A stretch of DNA of 64,000 bases from Bryum argenteum (lineage: Eukaryota > Streptophyta > Bryopsida > Bryales > Bryaceae), in contig CM073322.1 of assembly GCA_037043015.1 (NCBI GenBank), positions 102,101-166,100 of the forward strand. The letters run 5' to 3'. Below, piece after piece: positions 1-10,639 of this stretch. The position numbers and the translations under genes were made by a program. Every line of letters begins with the position of its first letter. Position 1 is the first letter of the stretch. Below the pieces are notes generated by a model that did not search any database, was not told the DNA's origin, and saw only the letters and a list, made by a program, of their open reading frames with translations.

Positions 1-889
1 CCTCAAAGCTTGTAATTACGTACGGAAATTTATAAAGAAAACTACTAGAACACTACTAGGGATTTGCAAGGTTTTTTGGAAATGTTGTCCAAGCAAAACA
101 ACGTCTTGGTACTTGCTCTAGCAATTTTTCCAATTTTAAATACTTGAAATAGTTAACAATGTTTTTCATCAATACAATAACTTTACTTATTTTTGTAAGA
201 ACATTACTAAAGCAAGACCTAGGACATTCCTTTACTTGCGTAGCGTTTGACAAAAAAACGTCGGGAATCCCCTTTTAATTTTTGGTAATGTAAAAATGTA
301 TATTTTGGTTTGATAATACAAATGAGAGTAGATTATAATACGAGGTTGTCTCCATGATTTTAATTCACTATAAAATGTCATATTTATGGAAATCCTATTT
401 TATTTCAAAAAAACCGAAAATCGTTGAAGGTGCTATTAATATTGTGGCACCGGCGCTCCCATAAAATTTCAAGTCAATATTATCAAATTTGAGTAAATTA
501 GAGCCATACAGACTTGAGAATCTCACAACACAAAAGTAAACTAAAATTTGAAATAAACGGTTGCTTGAAATATTTTATGAATACTACATGCATGTTATTT
601 ATCCATACTAAATAACATGAAGATGCAACTTCCCAATGCAAATATTAGAGCAAACCATAAAAAGTAAAAGAAAATAGAAAAGGAAAAGAAAAGAACAAAA
701 ACTAGAATTTTTTTTAAAAAAAAAAACGAATAAAAATAAAAAAACAAGATCAAATACTAAACAAAAATGAAAAACAAAAAAAAAAAAACTTTCAAAAAGT
801 AGTAAGCAACAGTGTTTTCAAATCAGTTCTTTAATTTTCTTCCAAAATTCAGATTTTTTTAATTTAAAAAAAAGAAAAAGAAAAAAAAG
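1..889. other. AT-rich intergenic DNA, no gene seen
   Basis: No credible coding region is visible on either strand. The segment is AT-rich and becomes an almost pure A-rich low-complexity tract at about 655-870. The only recognisable motif is a CACTACTAG string near position 50, which has no partner in the window. Confidence 0.5.
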
Positions 890-1170
890 CAAACCTGCCG
901 CCGGACAGCCCCCCGTGGCCGCCCTGCGGCAGCGCAGACCTCCGCACGCGCGGAGGGGTGGCTCTGTCAGTGGCAAGCTGGCCGGCAGTAGGCTGGCCGG
1001 CAGCAGGCTGGCTGCCTTGCCGCCTGGCTGTCGGGGCAGGCTGGCTGCCTAGCCGCCTGGCTGTCGGGGCAGGCTGGCTGCCTGGCCGCCTAGCCGCCAC
1101 CCGCCGGGGCAGGCTAGCCACCTCGCTGCCTCGCCGCAGGGTCGCCTCCCTTGCGGCAGCGGCATGGGGA
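890..1170. repeat. GC-rich minisatellite
   Basis: A sharply GC-rich island in an AT-rich setting. It is built from imperfect tandem copies, about 37-38 bp long, of a unit containing GGCAGGCTGGCTGCC and GCCGCCTGGCTGTCGGG, clearest at about 1000-1100. Both strands stay open across it, but the predicted peptides are only Ala/Pro/Arg/Gly repeats, as expected from tandem GC-rich DNA, so I do not call a gene. Confidence 0.7.
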
Positions 1171-1190
1171 GGGTATAAGTACCCCATCCC
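1171..1190 (+). promoter_or_regulatory. TATA-like site at the edge of the GC island
   Basis: GGGTATAAGTACCCC is a near-palindrome containing TATAAG. It sits exactly where the GC-rich island changes into an AT-rich leader-like stretch. That layout resembles a core promoter of a decayed element or gene, but no downstream coding sequence supports it. Confidence 0.3.
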
Positions 1191-2000
1191 ACATTTTATT
1201 TTCATCAGTTGAAATTTGCAAATACCTTGAAGGTGAGATTTTTTTGAAACAACAAGAACTAACCACCATTTCAACCTTTTATACCAAACAAATTAGGGTT
1301 TCATTGTTAAGAATCTAAATTTTACATGATTTTTCAAGTTCATGTAAGTTTTCTTTTACAATGTTAGGGTTTCATTGCAATTTAATGTTTTTGTAGTTTT
1401 AGGGTTTTGTATTTTTATTTTATTTTTTTGGTTGTTTAATTGTTTTTTGTGTTTATATAAATTTTTCATGAGATACTAGGGTTTCATTACAAATTTATTT
1501 TGTGGCTTTAAGAATTTCCATAGTTTGATTTTTTTGATTTTTTTGATTTTTTTTTTTTCCATATTGTTGTGGTGTTATAGATTTTTGTGGTTTATTTTGG
1601 AGTTTTAGGATTTTATTGCAATGCTTTTATGTGGTTATAAGATTTTGTGTCGTTTGTAGTTTTTGGACTTTTTGCTATTTTTGTAGTTTTCCTTTTTAAG
1701 CAATTTTAGAATTTCATTTCAAGAATATTTTCAAGTTCTAGATTTTTTTGTTTGATTGTGGGATTTTGTGGTTTTGGTATTAATTGTTGTATTTTGAGCT
1801 TTGAAGTTTGTTTCAAGTTTTATTTTTTTATTAGATTAATAAAAGCTTTATGTAACTCATGAGTTTCATTGCAAAATCATTCTTTGAATTTACTTGTGAT
1901 GGTTTGTAGCCTTGAGGTTTTTTGTAATTTGTGGATTTTTGTGAGTATAGATCTTTTTTAGATTTTTTTTAGCTTTGATATTTGATTTTCCAAAACCTCA
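1191..2000. other. T-rich stretch with recurring AGGGTTTCATTGC motif
   Basis: No coding region is seen. The plus strand is strongly T-rich and repeats variants of AGGGTTTCATT at roughly 1296, 1366, 1487 and 1608, suggesting an old degenerate repeat or leader. It ends at the left LTR of the large Ty3 element. Confidence 0.45.
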
Positions 2001-2793
2001 TGTCAGCCGGGCAGGTGTGGAAGTGCTTTACGAGACTACCTAAGCCGACCACTGTTCGTATTTTTGAGGCAACGTAGAGTTCTTTAGTGGAGTAAATGGG
2101 CAAGTGGAAGTACGGTCAGTGTTAAAGAACACTTCGAGAGGCAGACTGAGCCGACTAAGACTCCCTTGACTGCTCTGTGGACTACCGGTGGACTTGAGGA
2201 GAACTCAGCGTTGGTACGTATTGACTGAAGGTAACTTCGGGAAAAGAGGGACTCTTGGCGCCAGCGTTGTAGCCCAAGGATGTCGTTCAGAGCAAGGGGG
2301 GTTATTCTAATTGTGGCCAGCAAGTGCATAGTTTAGAGAGCAAGAGAACGGTGAGCGAGAACTTTAAAGAAAAGCTCTTGTGTCAGCGTTGCCTTACGTT
2401 GTTTTGCACTTAGGCGCCGAAGAGGGGGAAAGACACTCCGCCCAATGGCACTTCACATTTTGCAAGGGGGTCGATGGCAACGATCTGCAACAGCTGGGAG
2501 TAACCGCCAAGAAGAGTAGAGTAGTTAGGAGAGGTAGTTACGCAAAGGGGACACAGACGCAGAAGTAGAGGAAAGACTGGCCATGGCCTTTGTATTGAGT
2601 TTGGGAAATAAAAGAACAATTGCATTCACTCCCTATCTTCAATCCCAATGCCTAAGCTGCAAAAACCAGTGTCTACTATGTGTAACTACAGCCTTAAGTA
2701 GTCGCTGTGGCCGAAATTCATGCTGCTGTTCGGTGCTCCTATCCTCCCGACTTGGCCGCGATCCTTTTGTTGGCAGCGTTGACTCCGGTAACA
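2001..2793 (-). repeat. 3' LTR of the large Ty3 element
   Basis: This is the left copy of the about 793-bp direct repeat, starting TGTCAGCCGG and ending GGTAACA. By eye it differs from the right copy at about 25 sites (near 97% identity), so insertion was not very recent. It lies next to the polypurine tract, which makes it the 3' LTR of a minus-strand element. Confidence 0.93.
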
Positions 2794-2808
2794 TTTTGCC
2801 TCCCCTCT
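2794..2808 (-). promoter_or_regulatory. Polypurine tract of the large Ty3 element
   Basis: Read on the minus strand, the 15 bases directly before the 3' LTR are AGAGGGGAGGCAAAA. They are all purines except one C, the usual plus-strand primer of LTR retrotransposons. This fixes the element's orientation. Confidence 0.8.
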
Positions 2809-2834
2809 GAGAGCGCAATCCGTCCTCGGATTGG

Positions 2835-5102
2835 TCAACGTCGGGATGTCCGTTCAGCAGGGCGTCGGTTAGGGCGAGTGACCTTGCAAGGTACCTGATG
2901 TCCTCGTCGCGGGGGCACTTGTCCGCCATAGATTTCTTTGATGGCAGCAGCGATGCTTCGGTGTAACAAATTTTTGTCACAAACACTGAGAGCGTGACTG
3001 TAAATGTCGTGGACAGTCTTTCTTAACATCTTGTTACACCCTGGGCAGTTGACATCGTTGGCTTCAGGGTCGGAAAACTTACGGGCTAGGTCCGGGTTTT
3101 CGAGGAAGTACTTGCAAACTTCCTCCTGTGCGTCGCTGATCTCTTTTTCGTCTTCACTGGTATCTCCTGTTGTGACACCCACGCGACATTGTCCGATAAT
3201 CCAATCAGATGCTTCCTATGTTCAGCAAATGATTTAGGTGTCGTATTTACCGAGGGGTGTTCGGAGCCTGACGACGTATGTTTTGGCGAGGAAGGGTGGC
3301 AAGGCGCGATGTCGTCGGTGGCCTGTGTTTGCGGTGATGGCAATGGCGTCTCGTCGGCATCGGTGAAGTGATCGGGTATGTGCACTTGCTCAGCTTGTTG
3401 TTCCACCGGCACCACCTGAAATCTCTCCTCATGTACAACGCTGTCGACAAGGGCAGTTGGTGCTTCCGGGGTAGGCAACTCCGTGTCTTGCACCAAGGTG
3501 GGGTTGCTCATCGCCTCGGCCATGTCGCCATTCGTAGCAGTGTCGACGCCTTCGATGCTGGTGGCATTGTCGTACGAGCCCTCATAATCTGGTTTGTCAA
3601 GTCCCAAGTCTCGCAATACTTGGTCGACACACTGCGTGATGAAATCTTCTAGCAACTGCTGCTCTGCGGGGTATTTGCACATTGTCTCATACATGTTGGA
3701 CGCGATGGCATTGGCAGCGTTGTTCACCCAGAGTCTTTTGTTGGCCTCAAAATTTTCGATGTTGTTCTGTAACTCCCTTTGTTGCATAACATCTGCGGGG
3801 ACATTTTGTTGACAACGTTGATGTGTCTTGCAGATGTATTGGTACTGCTCACGAAGTGCTGCCTAATCGGCCTCCAAAGCCTTTACATGTTCGTGGGCAT
3901 GGTCCCGCTCCTGCTGAATCGTTTGGATTCGATTGTTAGCAGTGTAAAAATCTCGCTCTAAGGCACTCACCTCGTTGGCCAATATTTGCTTGTCCTCGGT
4001 GGCCTGTTGTAGGTCACGCTGCACTTGGATCAACTTCTCCTCCCTTTTTCGTATTTCCGCGTTGGCAGCTCGCAGCTTTCGAGCGTTGTCTACATCCAAC
4101 TCCCGAACTCGGGTGTCCGAAGCGCCTCTGTCAGCTTCGGCAGCGTCGAATTGCGTGAGTAGTGCCTGCACACACAAGTTTAGGGCATCGGCCTGGGCTT
4201 GGACCTGCTCCCTTGGTGACATTTGTGATGCCTCTCCTGGTGCCTGTGCCTCGAACTGAATTCGAGGGCATTTGTTGGAAGTCACCACTACTGTCGTCGG
4301 TGCAGCCACCGGTGGCGGTGCGGATGCATTTCGCTGGATGTCAGCGAAAGTCATCAATGGTGGCATTGACTGATACTCCCTGTGATAGGCCAGTGTTCGC
4401 AGGATGAAGGCCGACAGGAAGGGGCCAATGGGACTGACGTTTCCTTTCCAATTCGAGGCGCAAGTTCTGGTCTACCAGCATTCCCCGATTGATTTTTGCG
4501 CCAATCTCGGTTAGTAACAAGAGCTCCAATGTCTACGCTGGCACCATGTTGCAGTTGAGCCTAAAAAACACCTGACTCAGAATTCCACGGAGCCTAACAT
4601 ACCACGGCTCCGGGAGTTTGGCACCGATCTGCCGCACATCATATCCCTTGTCTGGATCGAAGTGCATTGTCGGGAACCTTGCCTGTAAGTTTGGTTTCGG
4701 ATACCCACAATCCGTTGTCCACCGTGTAAGCCCTGTTCCATCCCACCGATACTGCTGAAACAAGTAGTAGGGCGAGAACTGCACCTCTATGTTGTCCACG
4801 GTGCCTGTGGGGAAAGCATTTGAGTCTGTGTGCTTCCCCATGCTGTCAATGAATTGTTTGCACTGTCCGATGTCAACCTGCCAGTGGTGCATATCATCGC
4901 GGTAGTGGTGAATGCCCGTCTCTGCTGCCCACACGTTGTCGATGCGCGAAATCCAATCTGTCAAGCTTTTTGGAACATGAAACGGAGGCAACGGTGCAGG
5001 TCGTTGTTGCCGTTGCGCCCTTATCACTGCACAGGAGCAAGAACTTCGGAGTGGCAACGGTGTGAGGAGAAGGAGTTGCCTACGGGAGAGAAGAGAGAGC
5101 AA
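2835..5102 (-). pseudogene. Extra sense-strand ORF after integrase, coiled coil plus zinc-finger-like C-terminus
   Basis: A broken sense-strand coding region fills the space between integrase and the 3' LTR. Its pieces are about 5102-4533 (a W/Y-rich globular part), 4529-4341 (same frame after one stop), 4366-3863 (strong heptad-like coiled coil rich in Glu, Gln, Arg and Ala), 3787-3086 (acidic, Pro/Thr-rich) and 3182-2835. The last piece has C-P-G-C, then His and a further Cys (about 3047-2979). It is followed by an Ala/Ile-rich stretch that recalls the zf-XS finger of SGS3/FDM-type proteins. The position is that of env-like or additional ORFs of plant Ty3 elements. I cannot name the protein; the domain resemblance is an inference. 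Several frameshifts and stops show it is dead. Confidence 0.55.
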
Positions 5103-5589
5103 TGTCGACTGAGTGCGGCGGCAAAACGAGAGAGAAGGTGAAGGCAGAGTAGCGAAGGTGAGTAAAAGTTGGCCTTGCGCAAAAAGTGAGGCACTGACTG
5201 CCAGTGCCCCCCCCTTAAGTAGCCTCTGTTGCCCGAAATGATGGCTGTCGTTGGCGGCTGGGAGGTGCTCGATTGTGTGGGAGTAGGCTTGGCGGCTTGA
5301 ATAGGCCCTTGACTGCCTACTACCATTGGCGGCCGGTTGTCAATCATGGGGGCATCATGGTTTGTTATGATGGCCCAATCCTCCGGGCATCGATGTTGGC
5401 TTTGATGGCTATACCCTTTATTGTATGGGGCATCATGGGCAACATGAATGTGGTTAATGTATGCCACCATGGGTGCATTCCCCCCTTCTTTGTTGCCTTC
5501 GGTCGACTTCGCTGGTTGTCGACCTTCTGTGATCCAGTGTCGACTTACGGTGCCTGAGTCTTCCATGCCTTCGTTACCTGTATTTGACT

Positions 5590-6861
5590 TGTGTGTTTGT
5601 GTATCTTCTATTGCCAACTGTTGAGCTTCGGTGACCAAATTATCATGAAGTTGTCCCAGACTTAGTGCAGGTTTTGCTTGATTGTCCTGACTGTGGTAGT
5701 GTTTCAGTTTGGCTGCGTTGACAATGGTGGCCTGTGCATCATAGTTGTCTTCGTTGACAAGCAACACTGTATTATTTGGCAATGCTAACTGTATTCGGTA
5801 TGGTCCGTGCCACACCGATTCAAATTGATTTGCGCAACTTTGGATCTCGTGGGCACCAGAGAACTTGGTCGCCTTTGTGAAACACACGAGGAGGTTGTGA
5901 TCCTTGAAAATATTTAGCACTGAGTGTATATTTGTGCAGTATGTTTCGGTAGGCATCATTTCGGAGTTCTTCTAATTTGTGCAGATCCTCCATCCGAGCT
6001 GCCAATACGCGATGTGGTGCAAAATCTCTTGGTTGGAGCAAATTGAAAGTCGGCACCAGGTATTCTGTTGGCAAGAGTAGCTGCGTGCCCTAGACTAGCT
6101 CGAAAGGGCTTGCTTGAGTGGCCGACTTTGTGGCGACACGGTACGCCCATGCGCTGCAGGTAAGCAATCATCCCAGTCCCCAAAGTTGGCATGAGTAAAC
6201 TTGCGCAACATGTTGATGATTGTTTTGTTCGTGGATTCGGCCTGGCCGTTCCCCTGTGGGTAATACACTGTGCTTGTTCTTTGCTTGATGAGATGCTTTT
6301 CCATCAGCTCTTCAATGACAGCGTTGACAAAATGCGTTCCTTGGTCCGAAACGATTTCCAAAGGGCAACCAAATCGCGTAATAATATTATCGTAGATAAA
6401 TGTTGCTATGACGACGGCGGTGTTGTTTCGCAATGGTTTTGCCTCTACTTACTTTGTTGTATAGTCAGTGGCAACGAGTATGTATTTGTATCCTTGTTTA
6501 GTCACCGGTCGAATGGGGCCAACAAAGTCCAGTCCCCATCTCTGGAATGGTCCTAGCGGTGGTATGGGCTTCAATGGCACCTTTCCTTGGTACTGGAAGT
6601 TGGTGGTTGCCGTTTGGCAGACATGACAATTTTTAACATAGGCAAAGGTATCTTTGTGCAACGTTGGCCACCAATACTTTGCTGCCAATATCTTCTTGAT
6701 CGTTGTCTCTGGCCCTTGATGTCCTCTTGCTGGTCCATCATGTAAGTGAGAAATAATGGTTTGTTGCTGATGAGTTGGTACGCACAAACGCACCTCGTAG
6801 TCCAGCCCTTTGCGGTATAGTTGTCCTTGAACGACTGTGTAAGGCAACGTAGTGCGCACAA
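5590..6861 (-). pseudogene. Integrase of the large Ty3 element (broken)
   Basis: The N-terminal zinc-binding region is visible at about 6790-6610, with the H-H and C-x2-C pair followed by the usual tryptophans. The catalytic core follows: a first Asp in G-L-D-F-V-G-P near 6520, a second in S-D-Q-G-T-H near 6350 and the Glu in Q-A-E-S near 6240, a DDE set. The C-terminal part (about 5960-5590) contains the G-P-Y-R-I and K-L-K-H-Y blocks typical of Ty3 integrase tails; I see no chromodomain. A stop near 6449 and frame changes near 6100 and 5950 break it. It would have inserted the cDNA into the host genome. Confidence 0.85.
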
Positions 6862-6934
6862 ACTTGATTCTTTGTGTCCCTGTTGTGTCAGGGGGTAGCG
6901 TGCCGTGAGTTAAATATTCGATGATGTGCTGTCT

Positions 6935-7469
6935 CTAGTCATTGGCCTCCGCTGACTCCGCTGGCTGCATCGGTATCTCTTTGGTAGCCTCCGTTGACTC
7001 CGTTGGCTCTATCGAAGCCGTCTGTATGTATGGTTCGTTGAATGAATCATCGATGCCTTCTTCAGTTGTGTTGGTGTCCCGAGACATGTAATCGGCTACA
7101 ATGTGCCTTTTGCCTGGAATGTAGACTACTTCAAAATCATACTCCATAAGAATCATAATCCATTGTGCCACTCTCTCCGTGATTAATGGTTGATTTACAA
7201 GATAAGACAGACTATGATGATCTACCATGAACCTAAATTTGTTTCCAAGCAGGTAATGTCTAAACTTTTTTACGGCATAGATCATGGCAAGTGCCTCCCT
7301 TTCCGTGGTAGAATAATTTCTTTCTGCCTGGTTGAGTAGTCTACTAGCGTAGGCAACATGTTGGTCATGTTTGCCATCGACATTTTGGGCTAACATGACC
7401 CCCACGGCGATCTGAGAGGCATCTGTGTGGACATGGAATTGTTTTGTCCAATCTGGTGCCAACAGTATG
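6935..7469 (-). pseudogene. RNase H of the large Ty3 element (left half of the split pol)
   Basis: The reading frame shows the Ty3 RNase H signature: H-V-H-T-D-A-S, then the T-E-R-E-A-L-A block, then V-D-H-H-S-L, with the tether segment Y-I-P-G-K near 7110. The N-terminal edge is cut exactly at 7470 by CACTA-1. The missing upstream part continues in frame at 16418 on the other side of that element. The last third is an acidic Glu/Thr/Ser-rich linker leading towards integrase. Confidence 0.88.
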
Positions 7470-7486
7470 CACTAGAGGAAAACAGT

Positions 7487-9738
7487 ATCCGGAGGGACAC
7501 AGTTTAACGTGCATTTTAACGCAGTTTAACGCGGTTTAACAGGGTCAATTTTGTTGACGCAAAAATGCGCACTACGTCTCGGACGTCTTTTGGGCTTGAC
7601 ATTGCACGTCTAAACGTGTTAAACCGTTTAACATAAGATGACGTGCTACGTCAAAACGCGTCATCTTAGGGCAGGTAAGTTACCTAGGGTCAGTAACTTC
7701 TGAAGTAACTTAGTTTCCACGGTGGCTATGACATGGACATTTCTCATGTTTAATTTCCACGTAGGTTATGACGTGCACATGCCTCCGTCGTTATGGATGG
7801 ATGAAGAATTAGCTGATGTGGCAGATTCTTAATGGCTAATATTTAGACACTTGGCGTGATCTTGGATTTTGCGAATAATTTTGCACTAGAATTTAGATAT
7901 CCGTTATATACGTATATTGTGTTAACGTTGACGCAGAGTGACGTGTTTCTAGAATGCGTCACTGACGTTAAATTTGACGTTGTTTAACATTGTTAAATAC
8001 AAATGTCATTTGTTTTAACGCGTTTCGGATGACGTCTTTAGACGTAGGGTGACATTTGCGTTATCGAGTTATGTGTCAATAGAAACAGAGCCTCGTGTCA
8101 AAGTGACGTTACATGACACAACATGACGGAAATGAAAACGTCAAAAGTGATGTTACATGACACAATCGATAAAGTAAATGCAACGTCAAAAATAACACAC
8201 TCTGACAGAAACATACACGAAATGGAGTGCAACATGAAGCTGCTTAGTGCTTTCGCTGCATTAGATGGAAAATTAGCCACTGATACAAAGTCGCAAGTAT
8301 TGAGTAGCATAAAGCATAAAGACTACATATATGTGCTATGTGCTAGGGTACTCATTGCGTTATACTACGTAAAAAGTGACGCGCTAGCGTTAAACATGCG
8401 TCAATAGTGACGCATTCAAGTACTCTATATTATGACGTCTCTAAAAACAGTGTTTAACACAACCTATGTCACTTTTGACGGGCGCATCACTTTTGACGCG
8501 CGCATCATTTTTAACGCGCGCATCACTTTTGACGCAGAAACCCTAGCCGTCGTAGAGTGACTTTCTGGGTTTCCTCATGCTCGATTTTTCTTGATCTGCA
8601 CAACACACATTACCACGGACACGTTGAGTTTAATAAGGCACGTCATGCAATCAAACTGGGATGGAGATCATCACGATGCAACTCTTGAACAACCTAAAAA
8701 TTGCAAAGAAAGAAGAAAAACTTGTAAAACTCCAACACCTCTACAATTCATACTTTAACAATCTAACATGTTATTCTCTAAAACTGTAGAACTCTAACAC
8801 AAAATGTGTAGAAATGAAAGCAAGAGTGAGATTCTAGCTTATATCTTCCCTCAAAGTACCATGACCTAACTATGGCGGCTAACCCTAGCCGCCTCTGTTC
8901 ATCCACCCCGATGAAAGTCATCATCAGATTCACTAGTGACGCGTTTACGTAATACGACGTCAAAAGTGACGCGCTGGCGTTAAACCTGCGTCAAATAGTG
9001 ACGCATTCACGTACCCTATATGATGACGTTTCTAAAAACAATGTTTAACACAACCTATGTCACTTTTGACGCACGAGTCACTTTTAACGCAGAAACCCTG
9101 GCCGCCGCAAAACCCTAAAGCTCCCTGCACCTTTTTGAAACGCGTTTCTTCAAACACGGTTTAACATAATCTATGTAACTTCTGACACCCGTGTAACTAT
9201 TGACAATCTCTAGAATCATTGACCAAGTCAAACCCTAACAGCCACGTCACCCTTACTATAAATGCACTTGACACGTCAGCTATGTCATTACGTTTCCTTA
9301 AACACACGTTGACACAATTTTGCGTCAACAAAAACGCCAACGTCACTATTGACACCCCCCAGGACCAAACACCAACTTGTCCTCGTCACCCATATCCTCC
9401 ACATAAGCTTTCCACATCACCAAGGCATTCCACGTAGGATTTAGGAATATGTCACAAGTAACACACTTGAACGTCGCCCATGTCACTTTAAACATCATCT
9501 ACGTTTAAAGAAACGTGCTGACATGGATCTAACTATATTTAATCATTAAAATATTAGTGGAGGGTAAAAAACAAAGTGCTAAAGTTACCCCCCCCAAGGG
9601 ACGTACGTGTCAACGTTGACGTGTTTTGTTATTTTTGATGCAAAACCGTTCTCCCAAAATCCCATCGTGTCACTATTGGCACTCGCTGTTAAACGGACGT
9701 CAACAGTGACAAAAGCAACTTAAACTGTTTATCATGCA
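7487..9738. repeat. CACTA-1 left arm: dense TGACG/CGTCA subterminal repeats
   Basis: There is no coding sequence. The arm holds dozens of short motifs of the type TTTGACGC, AGTGACGC, GTTAAAC and GTTTAAC in both orientations. Subterminal arrays of this kind are where CACTA transposases bind in known plant elements. A larger unit of about 170-190 bp is duplicated, at about 8358-8545 and 8950-9115, each ending near AGAAACCCT. Short open frames here (for example 8123-8407) come from repeat sequence and are not called. Confidence 0.75.
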
Positions 9739-9851
9739 CTATGTGTCACGGACATGCCATACATGGTATGATCCACACCCCATGAGTTTACCGTGATCAG
9801 CCTTACTTCTCAAAGATTTCCTAGATTCCGTATATTTTGCAAGTTCAAGTT

Positions 9852-10090
9852 TTCTGGAAGGTTCTAGAACCTTCCACTAGTTTCCAAAAGCTTCTTCAAG
9901 CTTCCGTATAGCTCTAGTAGTTTCCGGAAGCTTCTCTAAGCTTCCGGAAGGTTCCATAAGGATCCAATTGTTTCCGGAAGGTTCCATAAACTTCCGGAAG
10001 GTTCTGCTTGACCTTCCTAGATTCAGGAAGCTCCCACGAGTCTCCGGAAAGTTCCATAGGAGCTTCTAGGACCTTACTCCGGAAGTTTCT
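9852..10090 (+). promoter_or_regulatory. Cluster of heat-shock-element-like repeats in the LTR
   Basis: Heat shock factor binds alternating nGAAn/nTTCn pentamers. At 9852-9874 five such units follow each other without error (TTC, GAA, TTC, GAA, TTC at 5-base spacing). Three-unit matches of the form TTCCGGAAGNTTC occur at 9922-9934, 9942-9954, 9972-9984 and 9992-10004. Weaker GAA/TTC pairs continue to 10090. The array lies upstream of the TATA box, where a promoter enhancer should be. The right LTR keeps four contiguous units at 15814-15831. The sites are seen directly; heat response is inferred by analogy with HSE-driven ONSEN in Arabidopsis. Confidence 0.72.
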
Positions 10091-10100
10091 TCTAGCCTAG

Positions 10101-10108
10101 TATATATA
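10101..10108 (+). promoter_or_regulatory. TATA box of the chromovirus LTR
   Basis: TATATATA lies just downstream of the HSE-like array. A start of transcription about 25-32 bases downstream would fall near 10126-10133, exactly where the self-primer tract begins. The same TATA is present in the right LTR near 16098. Confidence 0.75.
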
Positions 10109-10129
10109 GAGAGTTGAAGGTCGTTGTTC

Positions 10130-10143
10130 TTCACTCTCTTCAA
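10130..10143 (+). promoter_or_regulatory. Candidate self-primer at the 5' end of the chromovirus transcript
   Basis: TTCACTCTCTTCAA starts at the expected transcript start and is the exact reverse complement of 10319-10332, just inside the LTR. In Tf1-type elements the first bases of the mRNA fold onto such a site and prime reverse transcription after RNase H cleavage. Confidence 0.7.
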
Positions 10144-10318
10144 CACCAGTTGTATCTATTCCTCCTCTTATCAATATCACTTCTTCTTGTCTTCCTTCCA
10201 GTATCATCTTGAGTCTTCTGTGAGGAATCCCCTCACTTCTAGTCTTTCTTTGTCCCCATTTGAGGTCTCCCCTCAATTCTCTATCGAGTCTTGTCTTTGA
10301 GTTGCCGTCCGCAACAGT

Positions 10319-10332
10319 TTGAAGAGAGTGAA
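10319..10332 (+). promoter_or_regulatory. Primer-binding site complementary to the element's own 5' end
   Basis: TTGAAGAGAGTGAA begins two bases after the LTR end, the normal position of a primer-binding site. It does not resemble the usual tRNA-Met or similar PBS. It pairs perfectly over 14 bases with 10130-10143, and pairing extends further with one mismatch. Confidence 0.7.
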
Positions 10333-10639
10333 TAACCACGTTCTTGTCCGTGAGATTCTACGTTTAGTATTTCCTAGAGAAGTTCTGTCTTAGAGTTTTC
10401 ATGAGAGTTTTTGCATGGACTTGAATCGACTTCCTTTATCCCCAAGTCCTGTTGTTCTAGAAGTGCATTTTCTCTTTAGATCAAAGAGTGAACTAAGAGA
10501 TTTTCTTATCCGACAGAGGAGTGAAGAATTCTATTTGAACCTCTTGAGATCACCTCTCCCGGTCATCATCCCTAGAGTACACAGCGGAAATCTCTGTTAC
10601 TTCATCTACTTGTAAATTTCCAGGCCTTTCTAATCCAAG

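Larger units (their letters stand above)
9744..10316 (+). repeat. 5' LTR of the chromovirus
   Basis: The left LTR starts TGTCACGG and ends GCAACA. It contains the HSE-like array, then a TATA box, then the R/U5 part with the self-primer tract. It is shorter than the right LTR because the right copy has an extra tandem block of about 40 bp in the TTCCGGAAG-rich area. Confidence 0.92.

Noticed and set aside
45..65. CACTACTAGGG string as the end of a CACTA transposon
   Set aside because: No matching inverted end or 3-bp duplication was found in the window, and the following sequence has no subterminal repeats like those of CACTA-2.
864..1274. Open frames on both strands across the GC-rich block
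   Set aside because: The frames exist only because the DNA is a GC-rich tandem repeat. The peptides are low-complexity and no promoter-ORF-terminator logic supports them.
8098..8407. Overlapping open frames on both strands in CACTA-1
   Set aside because: They lie in the TGACG repeat arm, carry no domain, and do not continue beyond it.
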